This document shows positions 49,476 through 57,978 of a stretch of DNA of 64,000 nucleotides, piece by piece. The DNA lies in NCBI RefSeq assembly GCF_035762905.1, contig NZ_DASUCC010000056.1, forward strand, positions 62,001-126,000. The letters run 5' to 3'. The position numbers were made by a program, and so were the translations under genes. This stretch comes from DASYTH01 sp035762905. Its GTDB lineage: Bacteria > Actinomycetota > Actinomycetes > Mycobacteriales > Pseudonocardiaceae. Position 1 is the stretch's first letter. Each line of letters begins with the position of its first letter. The notes below the pieces were generated by a model. The model searched no databases and was not told the DNA's origin. It saw only the letters and a program-made list of their open reading frames with translations.

Positions 49476-52025
49476 ATGAGCATCGTGGTCGGGATCGATC
49501 TCGGCACCACCAACAGTTGTGTCGCCGTGCCGGCCGGCGCCGAGATCCCCGACAAGGACGCCCTGCTCGCCGCCGGGCGGCTGCGACCGCTCGGCGGCGC
49601 CCTGATCGTCACCAACCCCGACCTGTCGGCGACCACCCCCTCGGTGGTGTGGGTCGACCGGGACGGCACCCCGATCGTCGGGGCGGCGGCCAAGCGGAAG
49701 GCCCGGCTGCCCGGCGCGCCGCCGGCGATGTTCTTCAAGCGCAACATGGGTTCCGACCAGCCGGTGACCGCCGGCCACGCGACGCTGACCCCGCGCGCGG
49801 CGTCCGTGCTGGTCCTGCGCCACCTGCGCAACGTGGTGCGGGACGCAATCGGCGTCGCGGTGGACCGGGCGGTGGTCACGGTTCCGGCGTTCTTCGAGAC
49901 CCGGGCCAAGAACGAGACCACCGCGGCCGGTGCCGAGGCCGGGCTCGAGGTGGTCGAGACACTCATCGAGCCGGTGGCCGCGGCGCTGGCCTACATGCGG
50001 GACGCTGAGACGGAACCGGCCGGGCAGCGCCGGTTCCTGGTCTACGACCTGGGTGGCGGCACGTTCGACACCTCGGTGGTGTCGTGGGATCCGCGGGACG
50101 GGTTCACCAGCCGGTCCTTCGACGGCGACCGCTTCCTCGGCGGGTACGACTTCGATCGGGCCATCGTGGACTGGATCGCCGAACAGGTTCCGGCCTACGA
50201 CCTTCGGCTCGGCGACGAGCAGAGCGCGGGCCTGCTCGCCCGGCTGCTGGCCGTCGCCGAGGCGGCCAAGCACGACCTTTCCCGCGAGACCGAGACCGAC
50301 ATCATCATCCAGGACCTGGAGGACCGGGCCGGCCGGCCGATGAACGTCAACCTGGTGCTCACCCGGTCCGGGTTCGACCGGCTGATCGCGCAACAGCTGC
50401 GGGACACCATCGCCCAGTGCGACCAGGCCCTGGCCCGCGCCCGGCTGACCAAGGCCGACCTCGACGAGGTGGTGCTGGTCGGCGGCTCGTCCCGGATTCC
50501 GCTCGTGGCCGGGTTGTTGGCCGAGCACTACGGAATCCGGCCGCGGCTGTCGAACCCGGAGCTGTGCGTCGCGGTCGGGGCGGCGCTGAAGGCGGACACC
50601 GCCAGCCTGCGCAGCGGCCTGCTCGAACTGGACAGTCCGGAACCGGTCGGGTCGGCGGTCGACATCGGTGGCCGGGTGCTGCGGCACGGCCCGCTGGAGA
50701 CGGCCACCGAGATCGTGGTCGAGCTCGTGGCCGCGCAGGGGAACGACCAGTGGTCCGAGCCCGCTTCGGTGCCGCTGGGCGACTTCCTCTTCCTCGAGGT
50801 GCCGTTGCCGTTGGCGGACAACGAGTTCACCATCCGGGTGGTGGCCGACGGTGCCGTGGTCGCGGCCGAGCGGATCACCGTGCGGCCGGCCGGCGGACCG
50901 GCGCCGCGGGTGGACGGCGACGTCCTGGCCCACGACTTCTCGGTGCCGCTGGTCGACGGGCAGTTGCGCACCGTGGTCAAGGCGGGGACCAGGCTTCCGC
51001 ACCGGGCGCGGCACCGGTTCGAGACCGCGTCGACCGGTTCCACGCTGACGGTGGGCCTCTACGAGGGCCGGATCAGGATCGGCACGGTAACCGTCCCGGA
51101 CTTGCCGACGGACGTACCGCCGGGCACGTCCGTGGAGCTGACGCTCGAGTTCGAGGTCGGCTGGACCATTCGCGCCTCGGTACGGGTGCCACACCTCGAT
51201 CTCGCGGCCAGCGCGCTGATCGACATCCCGGTCCGGCAGGTTCCGCCGTGGCCGGAGATCGAGAACGCCGCCTCGGCGGCACGGACGAAGTGGGCCGCCC
51301 TGTCCGGCGGGCTGCACCCGGCGGAGGCCACCAACACCGGGCCGGTACTGCGCCGGAGGCTGGACGATCTGCACGCCCTGCTTGCCAAGCGACACGACCA
51401 GGCGAAAGCGCACTACCTGCTGCTCGAGGCGCAGACGATGTTGCAGGCGCTGAGCGCGAGCCGGGGCCCGGACCAGTATCTGAAGCCGCCGTGGGCGGAC
51501 TTCGAGAAGAACCTCGCCGACCTGACCGAGTTGACCGGACGCCTTGAGCTGACCGACCGGGACGCCGCCCGGAAGTTCCAGGAGCGCCGGGCCCGGCGCC
51601 TGGCGGACGGGCAGACCGCGTACGACAGCATCGACCAGGCCGGGTGGCGGCAGGTCAACAACCAGCTCAAGGACGACATCCACGACCTGGTCCGGAAGTC
51701 GAGCTCCCTTGGCATCCACTACAGCCTGCTGCCGGAGCAGCTCCGGGCGTTCCTGCGCCAGCGGCTTGGCGAGTTGGACACGCTGGTTCGCACCCGCTAC
51801 GCCGAGCTCAGCGCCGACGAGCGCCTCGGCCCCGAGGACCGGGACCGGCTTCCGCTGCAGCGCGACGAGTACCTCACCCGGCTGGTGGAGATCGGCCTGG
51901 CCGTGGACGCCGTCGACCTGACCGCGGTGACCGCGTACGAGGAGTTGGCGATCGGCATCTTCCAGGGCCGGCTGCACCCGCTCGAGGAGAGCGTCAAGAA
52001 CTGGGGACCCATCGGCCTGCACTAG
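49476..52025 (+). CDS. Divergent Hsp70 (DnaK-like) chaperone with extended C-terminus
   Basis: An 849-residue protein, ~230 longer than DnaK. The ATPase domain is intact: 'GIDLGTTNSC', 'VVTVPAFFETRAKNET', 'FLVYDLGGGTFDTS' and 'EVVLVGGSSRIPLV'. The usual hydrophobic interdomain linker (DLLLLDV) is not seen; 'LLELDSPEPVG' stands there. Two beta-sandwich segments follow (~400-485 and ~495-590, 'GSTLTVGLYEGRIRIGT'), then a long helical tail to residue 849. It is not the housekeeping dnaK (no grpE/dnaJ/hspR nearby), but part of a dedicated triad. A GAGGAGG-like site precedes ATG 49476; a terminator follows. Confidence 0.88.
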   Translation: MSIVVGIDLGTTNSCVAVPAGAEIPDKDALLAAGRLRPLGGALIVTNPDLSATTPSVVWVDRDGTPIVGAAAKRKARLPGAPPAMFFKRNMGSDQPVTAGHATLTPRAASVLVLRHLRNVVRDAIGVAVDRAVVTVPAFFETRAKNETTAAGAEAGLEVVETLIEPVAAALAYMRDAETEPAGQRRFLVYDLGGGTFDTSVVSWDPRDGFTSRSFDGDRFLGGYDFDRAIVDWIAEQVPAYDLRLGDEQSAGLLARLLAVAEAAKHDLSRETETDIIIQDLEDRAGRPMNVNLVLTRSGFDRLIAQQLRDTIAQCDQALARARLTKADLDEVVLVGGSSRIPLVAGLLAEHYGIRPRLSNPELCVAVGAALKADTASLRSGLLELDSPEPVGSAVDIGGRVLRHGPLETATEIVVELVAAQGNDQWSEPASVPLGDFLFLEVPLPLADNEFTIRVVADGAVVAAERITVRPAGGPAPRVDGDVLAHDFSVPLVDGQLRTVVKAGTRLPHRARHRFETASTGSTLTVGLYEGRIRIGTVTVPDLPTDVPPGTSVELTLEFEVGWTIRASVRVPHLDLAASALIDIPVRQVPPWPEIENAASAARTKWAALSGGLHPAEATNTGPVLRRRLDDLHALLAKRHDQAKAHYLLLEAQTMLQALSASRGPDQYLKPPWADFEKNLADLTELTGRLELTDRDAARKFQERRARRLADGQTAYDSIDQAGWRQVNNQLKDDIHDLVRKSSSLGIHYSLLPEQLRAFLRQRLGELDTLVRTRYAELSADERLGPEDRDRLPLQRDEYLTRLVEIGLAVDAVDLTAVTAYEELAIGIFQGRLHPLEESVKNWGPIGLH

Positions 52026-52035
52026 GAACGTCGAG

Positions 52036-52093
52036 GTTGGTGTGGGACGGCCCCGGAACCCGTACGGATTCCGGGGCCGTTCCACACACCAAC
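52036..52093 (+). terminator. Long imperfect hairpin ending the Hsp70 operon
   Basis: GTTGGTGTG and ACGGCCCCGGAA pair with TTCCGGGGCCGT and CACACCAAC across a 10-nt loop; two small bulges interrupt a stem of more than 20 bp, 11 nt after the Hsp70 stop. Confidence 0.75.
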
Positions 52094-52225
52094 TCAGCCG
52101 GTGGCCGGTCCGCTCAGCAAGACGCCGTTCCCGTACCACGACCGGGTGAGAACCGTCCGGGCGACTTGCCTCGTCCCGGAACGTCGGCAAGCATCGGAAA
52201 TAGTCGTGCAAATGGGGAGGATTCG

Positions 52226-52633
52226 ATGGAATTGCGCAAGCAACTTTTCGCGGGTATCGCCGTCGCCGGTGCGGTGACGATGGGGATCGCTCCGGTCGCT
52301 GTCGCGGATGAGGCGACCGTGTTGGTCAACTTCGTCTGCCAAATTCCACGGACCGGCCACGGCGACTGCTATGGCGATCACTTCGATGTTCCGGCCGGGC
52401 ACTACGTCCGGGTGGAGAACACGTCGTCCGGCGGCAAGGACGTGAAGTTCTTCCTGTACAACCGCGACGGGCATCACCGGCTCGGCCAGACCGCATGGGT
52501 ATCCCCGGCCAGTGGCCGAAAACTCATCTGGCGCAACGATACCCGCCGCACCATCAGGGTCGAGTTCGAGGCGGACGCGAAAGGCCTGACCAACGTCACC
52601 TGCAATGCCCGCTATTTCCAGACCGCCAGGTGA
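52226..52633 (+). CDS. Small secreted protein
   Basis: A 135-residue protein with a clear signal peptide (1-28, 'GIAPVAVADE'). The mature part is a small beta-rich domain with three cysteines ('NFVCQIPRTGHGDCYG', late 'TCNARYF'), basic and His-containing. GGGGAGG lies before ATG 52226. No family recognised; the composition fits a stress or developmental exported protein. Confidence 0.7.
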   Translation: MELRKQLFAGIAVAGAVTMGIAPVAVADEATVLVNFVCQIPRTGHGDCYGDHFDVPAGHYVRVENTSSGGKDVKFFLYNRDGHHRLGQTAWVSPASGRKLIWRNDTRRTIRVEFEADAKGLTNVTCNARYFQTAR

Positions 52634-52752
52634 TCACCGGCCCGGATGCCGCTCCGCGGGTGGCAATATCAACACATCGATCAGGCCGGGTTCGGGACCA
52701 AACATGTGAGCCGTGCCAGACAATTGCCGATAATCTTGGGGAGAGTTCGCCG

Positions 52753-52962
52753 ATGTCGGTCGGCTCACCATTGTCACCGCGGGAAGGTGAGGTTCCGATC
52801 AATTTCGCACAGGGAATGACGTACCGGCAGATCGCCCGCAAATCGGGCATCACGACCAACACGGTCGACACCTGTCTGCGCCGGGTTCGGGACAAGGTCG
52901 GCGCCGTCAACAGCGCCGACCTCATCCGCTTCGCGATCACCCGGGAGGACGCGCCGAACTAG
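52753..52962 (+). CDS. Stand-alone LuxR/GerE helix-turn-helix protein
   Basis: A 69-residue protein that is almost only a GerE DNA-binding domain: 'LSPREGEVPINFAQGMTYRQ' then 'IARKSGITTNTVDTCLRRVR'. The usual 'R-E-x-E-V-L' is altered to R-E-G-E-V-P, which may weaken the first helix. Receiver or ligand domains are absent. GGAGAG lies 7 nt before ATG 52753. Short GerE regulators of this size occur in actinomycete development, but truncation of a longer gene is also possible. Confidence 0.65.
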   Translation: MSVGSPLSPREGEVPINFAQGMTYRQIARKSGITTNTVDTCLRRVRDKVGAVNSADLIRFAITREDAPN

Positions 52963-53013
52963 GAAAGCGTCGATCACCCGGGCGCCGCGGCTTCGGCCGC
53001 CCGCTGCCGCGCG

Positions 53014-53530
53014 GTGCTGCTCGGAACGGTCGGCCTGCGGGGCCGCCCGGAGCGGGTGGCGCTGACCGCGCTGGGGATCGCCATCGACGTCGCCGCGATG
53101 GTCGCCGTGGTGGGCATCTCGACCTCCAGCCGCGCACAGCTCGATCGCGAGCTGGCCAAGCTCGGCACCAACCTGCTCACCGTCGAGCCGGGCAGCACCA
53201 TGTTCGGCGAGGCCGCCAAGCTGCCGGTCGAGTCGGTCCCGATGGTCGGCCGGATCCGGCCGGCGCGTTCGGTCTCGGCGATCGGCCGGGTCCAGGCCGC
53301 GGTGTCCCGCAACGACCACATGCCGGCCGGGAACACCGGCGGCATCGCGGTTCTCGCGGCCAGGCCCGACCTGCTCGACTCGGTCGGCGGGCGGGCGGCG
53401 TGGGGCGGTGGTGCCCGGCTCGCGGGCCGTGCAGCGGCTGGACGTTCGCCGGCCCGGCATCCGGGTGTGGCTCGGCGGCAGCTGGTTCAGCGTGACCGGG
53501 GTGCTGGAGCCGTCATTGGCGACGCTGTAA
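53014..53530 (+). pseudogene. MacB-like ABC transporter permease, truncated and frameshifted
   Basis: The frame from 53014 encodes the periplasmic-core entry of a MacB/FtsX permease ('GLRGRPERVALTALGIAIDV', 'AQLDRELAKLGTNLLTVEPG', 'VLAARPDLLDSVGG'). Near 53395 the frame shifts, and 'RPGIRVWLGGSWFSVTGVLE' is read in another frame up to TAA 53528-53530. The N-terminal leader, and the C-terminal membrane helices, are missing, as is the ATPase partner. Dead remnant. Confidence 0.75.
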
Positions 53531-53540
53531 CCCGGCGCCT

Positions 53541-53559
53541 GCGCGGGCAATTCCCGCGC
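53541..53559. terminator. Short hairpin after the permease remnant
   Basis: GCGCGGG-CAATT-CCCGCGC, a perfect 7-bp stem shortly after the remnant's last stop. The remainder to 53719 shows no gene; it should hold the conservon promoter, but no clear -35/-10 pair stands out. Confidence 0.4.
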
Positions 53560-53719
53560 CATTGATGGTGGCGATGATCACCGTAACTCGGCGCCGGTTT
53601 GGTCGTTGTGCGAGCGGCTTCGCGGAACGTCGCAGGTTGAAAGATCGCCACCCGAACGGGCGCCTCATACGGGTGGTCCAGTATGGTCTGCCGGCACCCT
53701 ACGTGAGGACCTGATCACG

Positions 53720-55153
53720 ATGTCAGCACAAGTGTCTGCCCGTCATCAGTCGGAGCGGTCGGCGGTGACCGACGTGCTATTCCTGCTCCTCGCCACGCTG
53801 ATCCTGGGCGGCGGCGCCGCGGTTTGGTTCACTCTTCAACTTTCGGCCGAGGACCGGTTGATCGGCGGCGTGTTCGCCGGCGCGGCGGTGGTGTTGTTGT
53901 GCGTCGTGGTCACGATCGCGGGCTTCCGCGCCGACGAGTCCCGGCGGACCCGGGACCGGGTGCGTGAGCTCGAGTCCGAGCTGACCTGGCTGGCCGACAC
54001 CGCCCTGCCGGCGGCCGTCGCGCAGCTGCGCGCGGGTGCCTCGGTGGACACCGTGCTCAGCTCGCTGCCCCGGTCGATGGACTCCTTGCGACAACGGATG
54101 ATCCGCTTGGTCACCACCGAGATCGGCGTCGGCGAGCGGCACCGCGCCGCCGCGCTGGCCGCGTGCGCCAGCGCCGCGTCCCGGGTGCAGGCGATGGCCA
54201 CCAGCATGCTCGCCGACCTGCGGGACATGGAGTCCCGGTTCCCCGAGGAGTACCTCGGCGATCTGCTTCGGCTCGACCACAGCACGGCGCAGACCGGCCG
54301 GCTCGCCGACAGCATCGCGGTGCTCACCGGCGCCCGGTCCGGCCGGCGCTGGACCAAGCCGATCGTGATGGAGAGCATCCTGCGCGGTGCGATGGGCCGA
54401 ATCAGTGCCTACCAACGGGTTCGCGTGCACTCGGTCAGCACCGTGGCGATCGTCGGCTACGCGGCCGAGGACGTCATGCACGCGCTCGCCGAGCTGCTGG
54501 ACAACGCCACCCGGTTCTCCGCGCCGTCCGAGGAGGTGCACGTCTACGTCGAGGAGCTGCACTCCGGCGTGGTGATCAACGTCGAGGACGGCGGGCTGGG
54601 CATGAAACCGCAGGCGCTCGCCCGCGCCGAGGCGGCCGTCTCCACCGCCGAGCAGCTGGACCTGGCCAAGCTCTCCGGCACCCGGCTCGGCCTCGCCGTG
54701 GTCGGAACCCTGGCCCGCAAGCACCAGCTGCACGTGTTCTTCCGGCCGTCCTCACGCGGCGGAACCGGTGTGGTGGTGCGGATTCCGAACCAGCTGGTGA
54801 TTCAGCCGCGCTGGGACGGTTCGCCGACCGCGCAGATCGAGCCGGCGCTGCCCGCGGCGCCGGTGCCCGCCCCGGCCGCCGAGTCGGTCGAGCCCGCCGC
54901 GGCGCCGACGATGACCGCGGTCCTGGACGGCAGCCAGCCCGCCGGGCTGCCGCAGCGCCGCCGCGGCCAGACCCTGGCCGCCGTCCGGCAGGCGAGCGAG
55001 CCGGCCGAGCCGCTGCCGCCCCGGCCCCGCGCGGACCTCGGCGAGCGGTTCACCGCCTTCCACCAGAGCGGCAGCCGACCCGCCCGGCCGGCCGACGACA
55101 GCACCCCGCCCAGCACCGAGCCCGCGGCTCGAGAGGAGGACGACATCCGATGA
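53720..55153 (+). CDS. cvnA: Conservon ATPase/histidine-kinase-like sensor
   Basis: A 477-residue protein with two membrane helices (~15-65), a helical stretch, and a GHKL ATPase domain: N-box 'ALAELLDNATRFSAPSEEV', G1 'VEDGGLGMKP', G2 'SGTRLGLAVVGTLARK'. The phospho-acceptor His is not clear, as is usual for CvnA proteins, which are thought to act in a GPCR-like complex. The last ~110 residues are Pro/Ala-rich and disordered. ATG 53720 is used; GTGAGGA lies upstream. First gene of a five-gene conservon with ATGA-type overlaps. Confidence 0.9.
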   Translation: MSAQVSARHQSERSAVTDVLFLLLATLILGGGAAVWFTLQLSAEDRLIGGVFAGAAVVLLCVVVTIAGFRADESRRTRDRVRELESELTWLADTALPAAVAQLRAGASVDTVLSSLPRSMDSLRQRMIRLVTTEIGVGERHRAAALAACASAASRVQAMATSMLADLRDMESRFPEEYLGDLLRLDHSTAQTGRLADSIAVLTGARSGRRWTKPIVMESILRGAMGRISAYQRVRVHSVSTVAIVGYAAEDVMHALAELLDNATRFSAPSEEVHVYVEELHSGVVINVEDGGLGMKPQALARAEAAVSTAEQLDLAKLSGTRLGLAVVGTLARKHQLHVFFRPSSRGGTGVVVRIPNQLVIQPRWDGSPTAQIEPALPAAPVPAPAAESVEPAAAPTMTAVLDGSQPAGLPQRRRGQTLAAVRQASEPAEPLPPRPRADLGERFTAFHQSGSRPARPADDSTPPSTEPAAREEDDIR

Positions 55154-55566
55154 CCACCGCGAACCCGAGTCTGGAGTGGCTGCTGGAGAACCTGGTGGAC
55201 AGCACGCCCGGTGCCCATCATGCGCTGGTGCTGTCCAGGGACGGCCTCAAGCTCTGCCACTCGCACCGGTTGAGCACCGACAAGGCCGACCACCTTGCCG
55301 CGATCGCCGCCGGAATGCAGGCCCTGTCCCAGGGTGCGTCCGCGGAGTTCGGCGACGGCACCGGCGGGGTGCGCCAGTCGATGATCGAGTTCCACGGCGG
55401 GCTGCTGTTCATCGTCGAGGCCGGCCAGGGCGCCCACCTCGCGCTGCTCGCGGCCGAGGACGCGGATGTCGGGCTGATCGGTCACAACATGAACCTGTTG
55501 GTCGAGCAGCTCGCCGAGTTCCTGATCGCCCCGCCCCGCCGGCCCTTCCACAACACCCGCGCATGA
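55150..55566 (+). CDS. cvnB: Conservon roadblock/LC7-domain protein
   Basis: A 138-residue protein of the roadblock/LC7 fold ('SLEWLLENLVDSTPGAHHAL', 'LVLSRDGLKLC', 'AAIAAGMQALSQGAS'). In conservons it is the probable regulator or activator of the CvnD GTPase. It overlaps cvnA and cvnC by 4 nt (ATGA at both ends). Confidence 0.93.
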   Translation: MTTANPSLEWLLENLVDSTPGAHHALVLSRDGLKLCHSHRLSTDKADHLAAIAAGMQALSQGASAEFGDGTGGVRQSMIEFHGGLLFIVEAGQGAHLALLAAEDADVGLIGHNMNLLVEQLAEFLIAPPRRPFHNTRA

Positions 55567-55922
55567 TCCGGCGGGAGATCGACGGGGAGGATCCCGATCG
55601 CCTCTACACGGTGACCGGCGGGCGCAGCCGGGCCGACGATCCCGCGCTCGACCTGGTCACCCTGATCGTCGCCGATGCCGACCCGGCGCCGGGCATGCAG
55701 TCCGAGCACGTCCGAATCCTGTCGATCTGCCGTTCACCCACCGCGATCGTGGAGTTGTCCGCCGAACTGGCGCTGCCGGTGACCGTGGTGAAGATCCTGG
55801 TGTCCGATCTGCTTGCCATGGGCCAGGTAACCGCCCGGCACCCGTCCGCCGCCCGAGGTGGGTTCGACTCACGGGACGCCGCGTTCCTGAAGAAGGTGCT
55901 CGTTGGACTCCACAACCTCTGA
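55563..55922 (+). CDS. cvnC: Conservon DUF742 protein
   Basis: A 119-residue DUF742 protein: 'RLYTVTGGRSRADDPALDLV' at the N-terminus and a winged-helix-like middle ('ICRSPTAIVELSAELALPVT'). It is a fixed conservon member that in other systems binds the membrane complex. It overlaps cvnB by 4 nt and cvnD by 20 nt. Confidence 0.93.
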   Translation: MIRREIDGEDPDRLYTVTGGRSRADDPALDLVTLIVADADPAPGMQSEHVRILSICRSPTAIVELSAELALPVTVVKILVSDLLAMGQVTARHPSAARGGFDSRDAAFLKKVLVGLHNL

Positions 55923-56511
55923 ACTGGCCCGGCGCCAGCCGTTGCGGGACACCGCGACCGACGCCCTGAAGATCGTGATCATCGGCGGCTTCGGGGTGGG
56001 CAAGACGACCATGGTCCGCTCGGTCAGCGAGATCCGCCCGCTGTCCACCGAGGAGGTGATGACCCAGGCGGGCCTGGGCATCGACCGGACGGCCGGGGTG
56101 GCCGACAAGATCAGCACCACGGTCGCGTTCGACTTCGGCCGGATCAGCCTGTCCGATGAGCTGGTCCTGTACCTGTTCGGCGCGCCCGGCCAGGAACGGT
56201 TCTGGTTCCTGTGGGACCGGCTGTTCGCCGGCACGCTCGGCGCGATCGTGCTGGTGGATACCAGAAGGCTGGCCGACTCCTGGTACTCCATCGATCGCCT
56301 CGAGCACCACGGCACGCCGTTCATCGTGGCCCGCAACAACTTTCCCGGCCCAGAGCATTCGATCTCCGAGGTGCGCGGTGCGCTCGACCTGCCCGAGGAG
56401 ATCCCGCTGATCGACTGCGACGCCCGGAACCGGGAGTCGTCGAAGCAGGCGCTGATCACCCTCGTCCATCATCTCTACGCCCTGACCTCGGCCCGGGAGA
56501 CCATGTCATGA
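55903..56511 (+). CDS. cvnD: Conservon Ras-like GTPase
   Basis: A 202-residue small GTPase. The P-loop is 'GGFGVGKTT' (residues 28-36); the switch II region is 'LYLFGAPGQERFWFLWD'; the base-specificity loop NKxD is replaced by 'ARNNFPG', a known deviation in conservon GTPases. TTG 55903 is the start, with AAGGTG 5 nt upstream, inside the end of cvnC. It is the switch of the putative G-protein-like complex. Confidence 0.92.
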   Translation: MDSTTSELARRQPLRDTATDALKIVIIGGFGVGKTTMVRSVSEIRPLSTEEVMTQAGLGIDRTAGVADKISTTVAFDFGRISLSDELVLYLFGAPGQERFWFLWDRLFAGTLGAIVLVDTRRLADSWYSIDRLEHHGTPFIVARNNFPGPEHSISEVRGALDLPEEIPLIDCDARNRESSKQALITLVHHLYALTSARETMS

Positions 56512-57740
56512 CCGAAGTGCAGCACGACGCCGAGCCGACCCGGCTCTACGGACCGCGGTTCCAGAACGACCCGGCCCGGCTCTACGCGGAGATCCGGCGG
56601 CTGCACGGCCCGGTCGCGCCGATCCTGCTCGAGGGCGACGTGCCGGCCTGGTTCGTCAGCGGCTACCGCGAGGTGCACCAGGTGACCAGCGACTCGCAGC
56701 TGTTCGCCCGGGACACCCGCCGGTGGAACGCGTGGGGCCGGGTGCCCGGCGACTGGCCGCTGTTGGCCTACGTGGTGCACAACCCGTCGGTGATGTTCAC
56801 CGAGGGCCAGGAGCACCGGCGCCGGGCCGGGGCGATCAGTGACGCGCTCGGCGCCGTCGACCAGTTCGAACTGGCCGCGTACTGCGAGAAGATCGCCGAC
56901 CGGCTGATCGACCAGTTCGCCGGCAGCGGCGAGGCCGACCTGGTGACCCAGTACGCGGAACGGATCCCGCTGCGCGCCGCCGCCGCCATGTGCGGAATGT
57001 CCGAAACCGACGCCCCGGCCTTGGTCCGCGACCTGGCCCTGTCCGTCGACTCCGCCGGCGCCGAGTCCATGGAGGCCTACGGCCGGGTGCAGGAGGCCAT
57101 GCGCCGCCTCGTCGCCGAGAAGGCCGAGATCCCCGGCCCGGACGTCCCGTCCCGCCTGCTGGAGCACCCCGCCCGCCTCTCCGAGGAGGAGATCATTCTG
57201 GACCTGCTGGTGGTGCTCGCCGCCGCTCACCAGCCCACCACCAACTGGATCGGCAACACCATCCGCCTGATGCTCACCGACACCCGTTTCGCCACAACAC
57301 TTTCCGGCGGCCGGGCCAGCGTCACCCAGGCGCTCAACGAAGTCCTCTGGCACGACACCCCCACCCAGAACTTCATCGGCCGGTTCGCCACCCGGGACAC
57401 CCGCCTCGGAAACCAGCGGGTCCGCGCCGGTGATCTCCTGGTGCTCGGCCTCGCCGCCGCCAACACCGACCCGCAGGTCCGCCCCACCGCAGGCGGCAAC
57501 ACCGGAAACCGCGCCCAGATGTCCTTCGGCCACGGCGAGCACGGCTGCCCCTACCCGGCCCCCGAACTCGCCGAGGTGATCGCCAAAACCAGCATCGAGG
57601 TCCTCCTCGACCGGCTACCCGACCTCACCCTCGCCGTCCCCGCCGAAGACCTCCCCTGGCGCGCCTCGGTCTGGATGCGCGGCCTGAGCGGCCTCCCCGT
57701 CCACTTCACCGCAACGCACGTTCCGCCTCTTCGGGATTAA
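56508..57740 (+). CDS. cvnE: Conservon-associated cytochrome P450, atypical
   Basis: A 410-residue P450 starting ATG 56508, overlapping the cvnD stop (ATGA). The haem loop 'SFGHGEHGCPYP' keeps the Cys but lacks the G at Cys+2. The K-helix E-x-x-R is E-V-L-W, and the I-helix has 'AAAHQPTTNW' without the usual acid-alcohol pair. It may bind haem but use oxygen poorly, or act as a redox or ligand sensor in the conservon (inference). The last codons lie in the first of two 23-bp tandem repeats. Confidence 0.88.
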   Translation: MTEVQHDAEPTRLYGPRFQNDPARLYAEIRRLHGPVAPILLEGDVPAWFVSGYREVHQVTSDSQLFARDTRRWNAWGRVPGDWPLLAYVVHNPSVMFTEGQEHRRRAGAISDALGAVDQFELAAYCEKIADRLIDQFAGSGEADLVTQYAERIPLRAAAAMCGMSETDAPALVRDLALSVDSAGAESMEAYGRVQEAMRRLVAEKAEIPGPDVPSRLLEHPARLSEEEIILDLLVVLAAAHQPTTNWIGNTIRLMLTDTRFATTLSGGRASVTQALNEVLWHDTPTQNFIGRFATRDTRLGNQRVRAGDLLVLGLAAANTDPQVRPTAGGNTGNRAQMSFGHGEHGCPYPAPELAEVIAKTSIEVLLDRLPDLTLAVPAEDLPWRASVWMRGLSGLPVHFTATHVPPLRD

Positions 57741-57765
57741 CTGTTCCGCCTCTCCGGGTTTTACT
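57720..57765 (+). repeat. 23-bp tandem direct repeat at the end of cvnE
   Basis: GTTCCGCCTCTTCGGGATTA... (57720-57742) is followed directly by GTTCCGCCTCTCCGGGTTTT... (57743-57765), about 19 of 23 matching. The first unit contains the cvnE stop. The following 57766-57978 shows no gene, promoter or clear hairpin; its lower GC and lack of coding bias suggest mobile-element or decayed sequence. Confidence 0.55.
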
Positions 57766-57978
57766 GCTGTTGTTGCGTTCCAGCCGGTGGTGCGATTAGC
57801 GGGTTGATGGTGGCTGGGTTGCGTCACGGTGCCCCTGAGGTTGCGTTGGTTTGGGCCAAGACTTTGTCTCAATGGTCCACTGTGACAACCCCTGACCCCA
57901 CTTTTCCAAGCCGGAACCCGCTGTGCGGCGGCGGAGCCGCGCTGGGAACCGGGGTTCAGGTGCCCGGTCCAGCAACTC

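Noticed and set aside
49476..52025. Housekeeping dnaK
   Set aside because: Too long, divergent linker and tail, and no grpE-dnaJ-hspR genes beside it.
52774..53562. 262-codon minus-strand frame over the small LuxR gene and permease remnant
   Set aside because: Noise peptide; the plus strand has clear GerE and MacB sequence.
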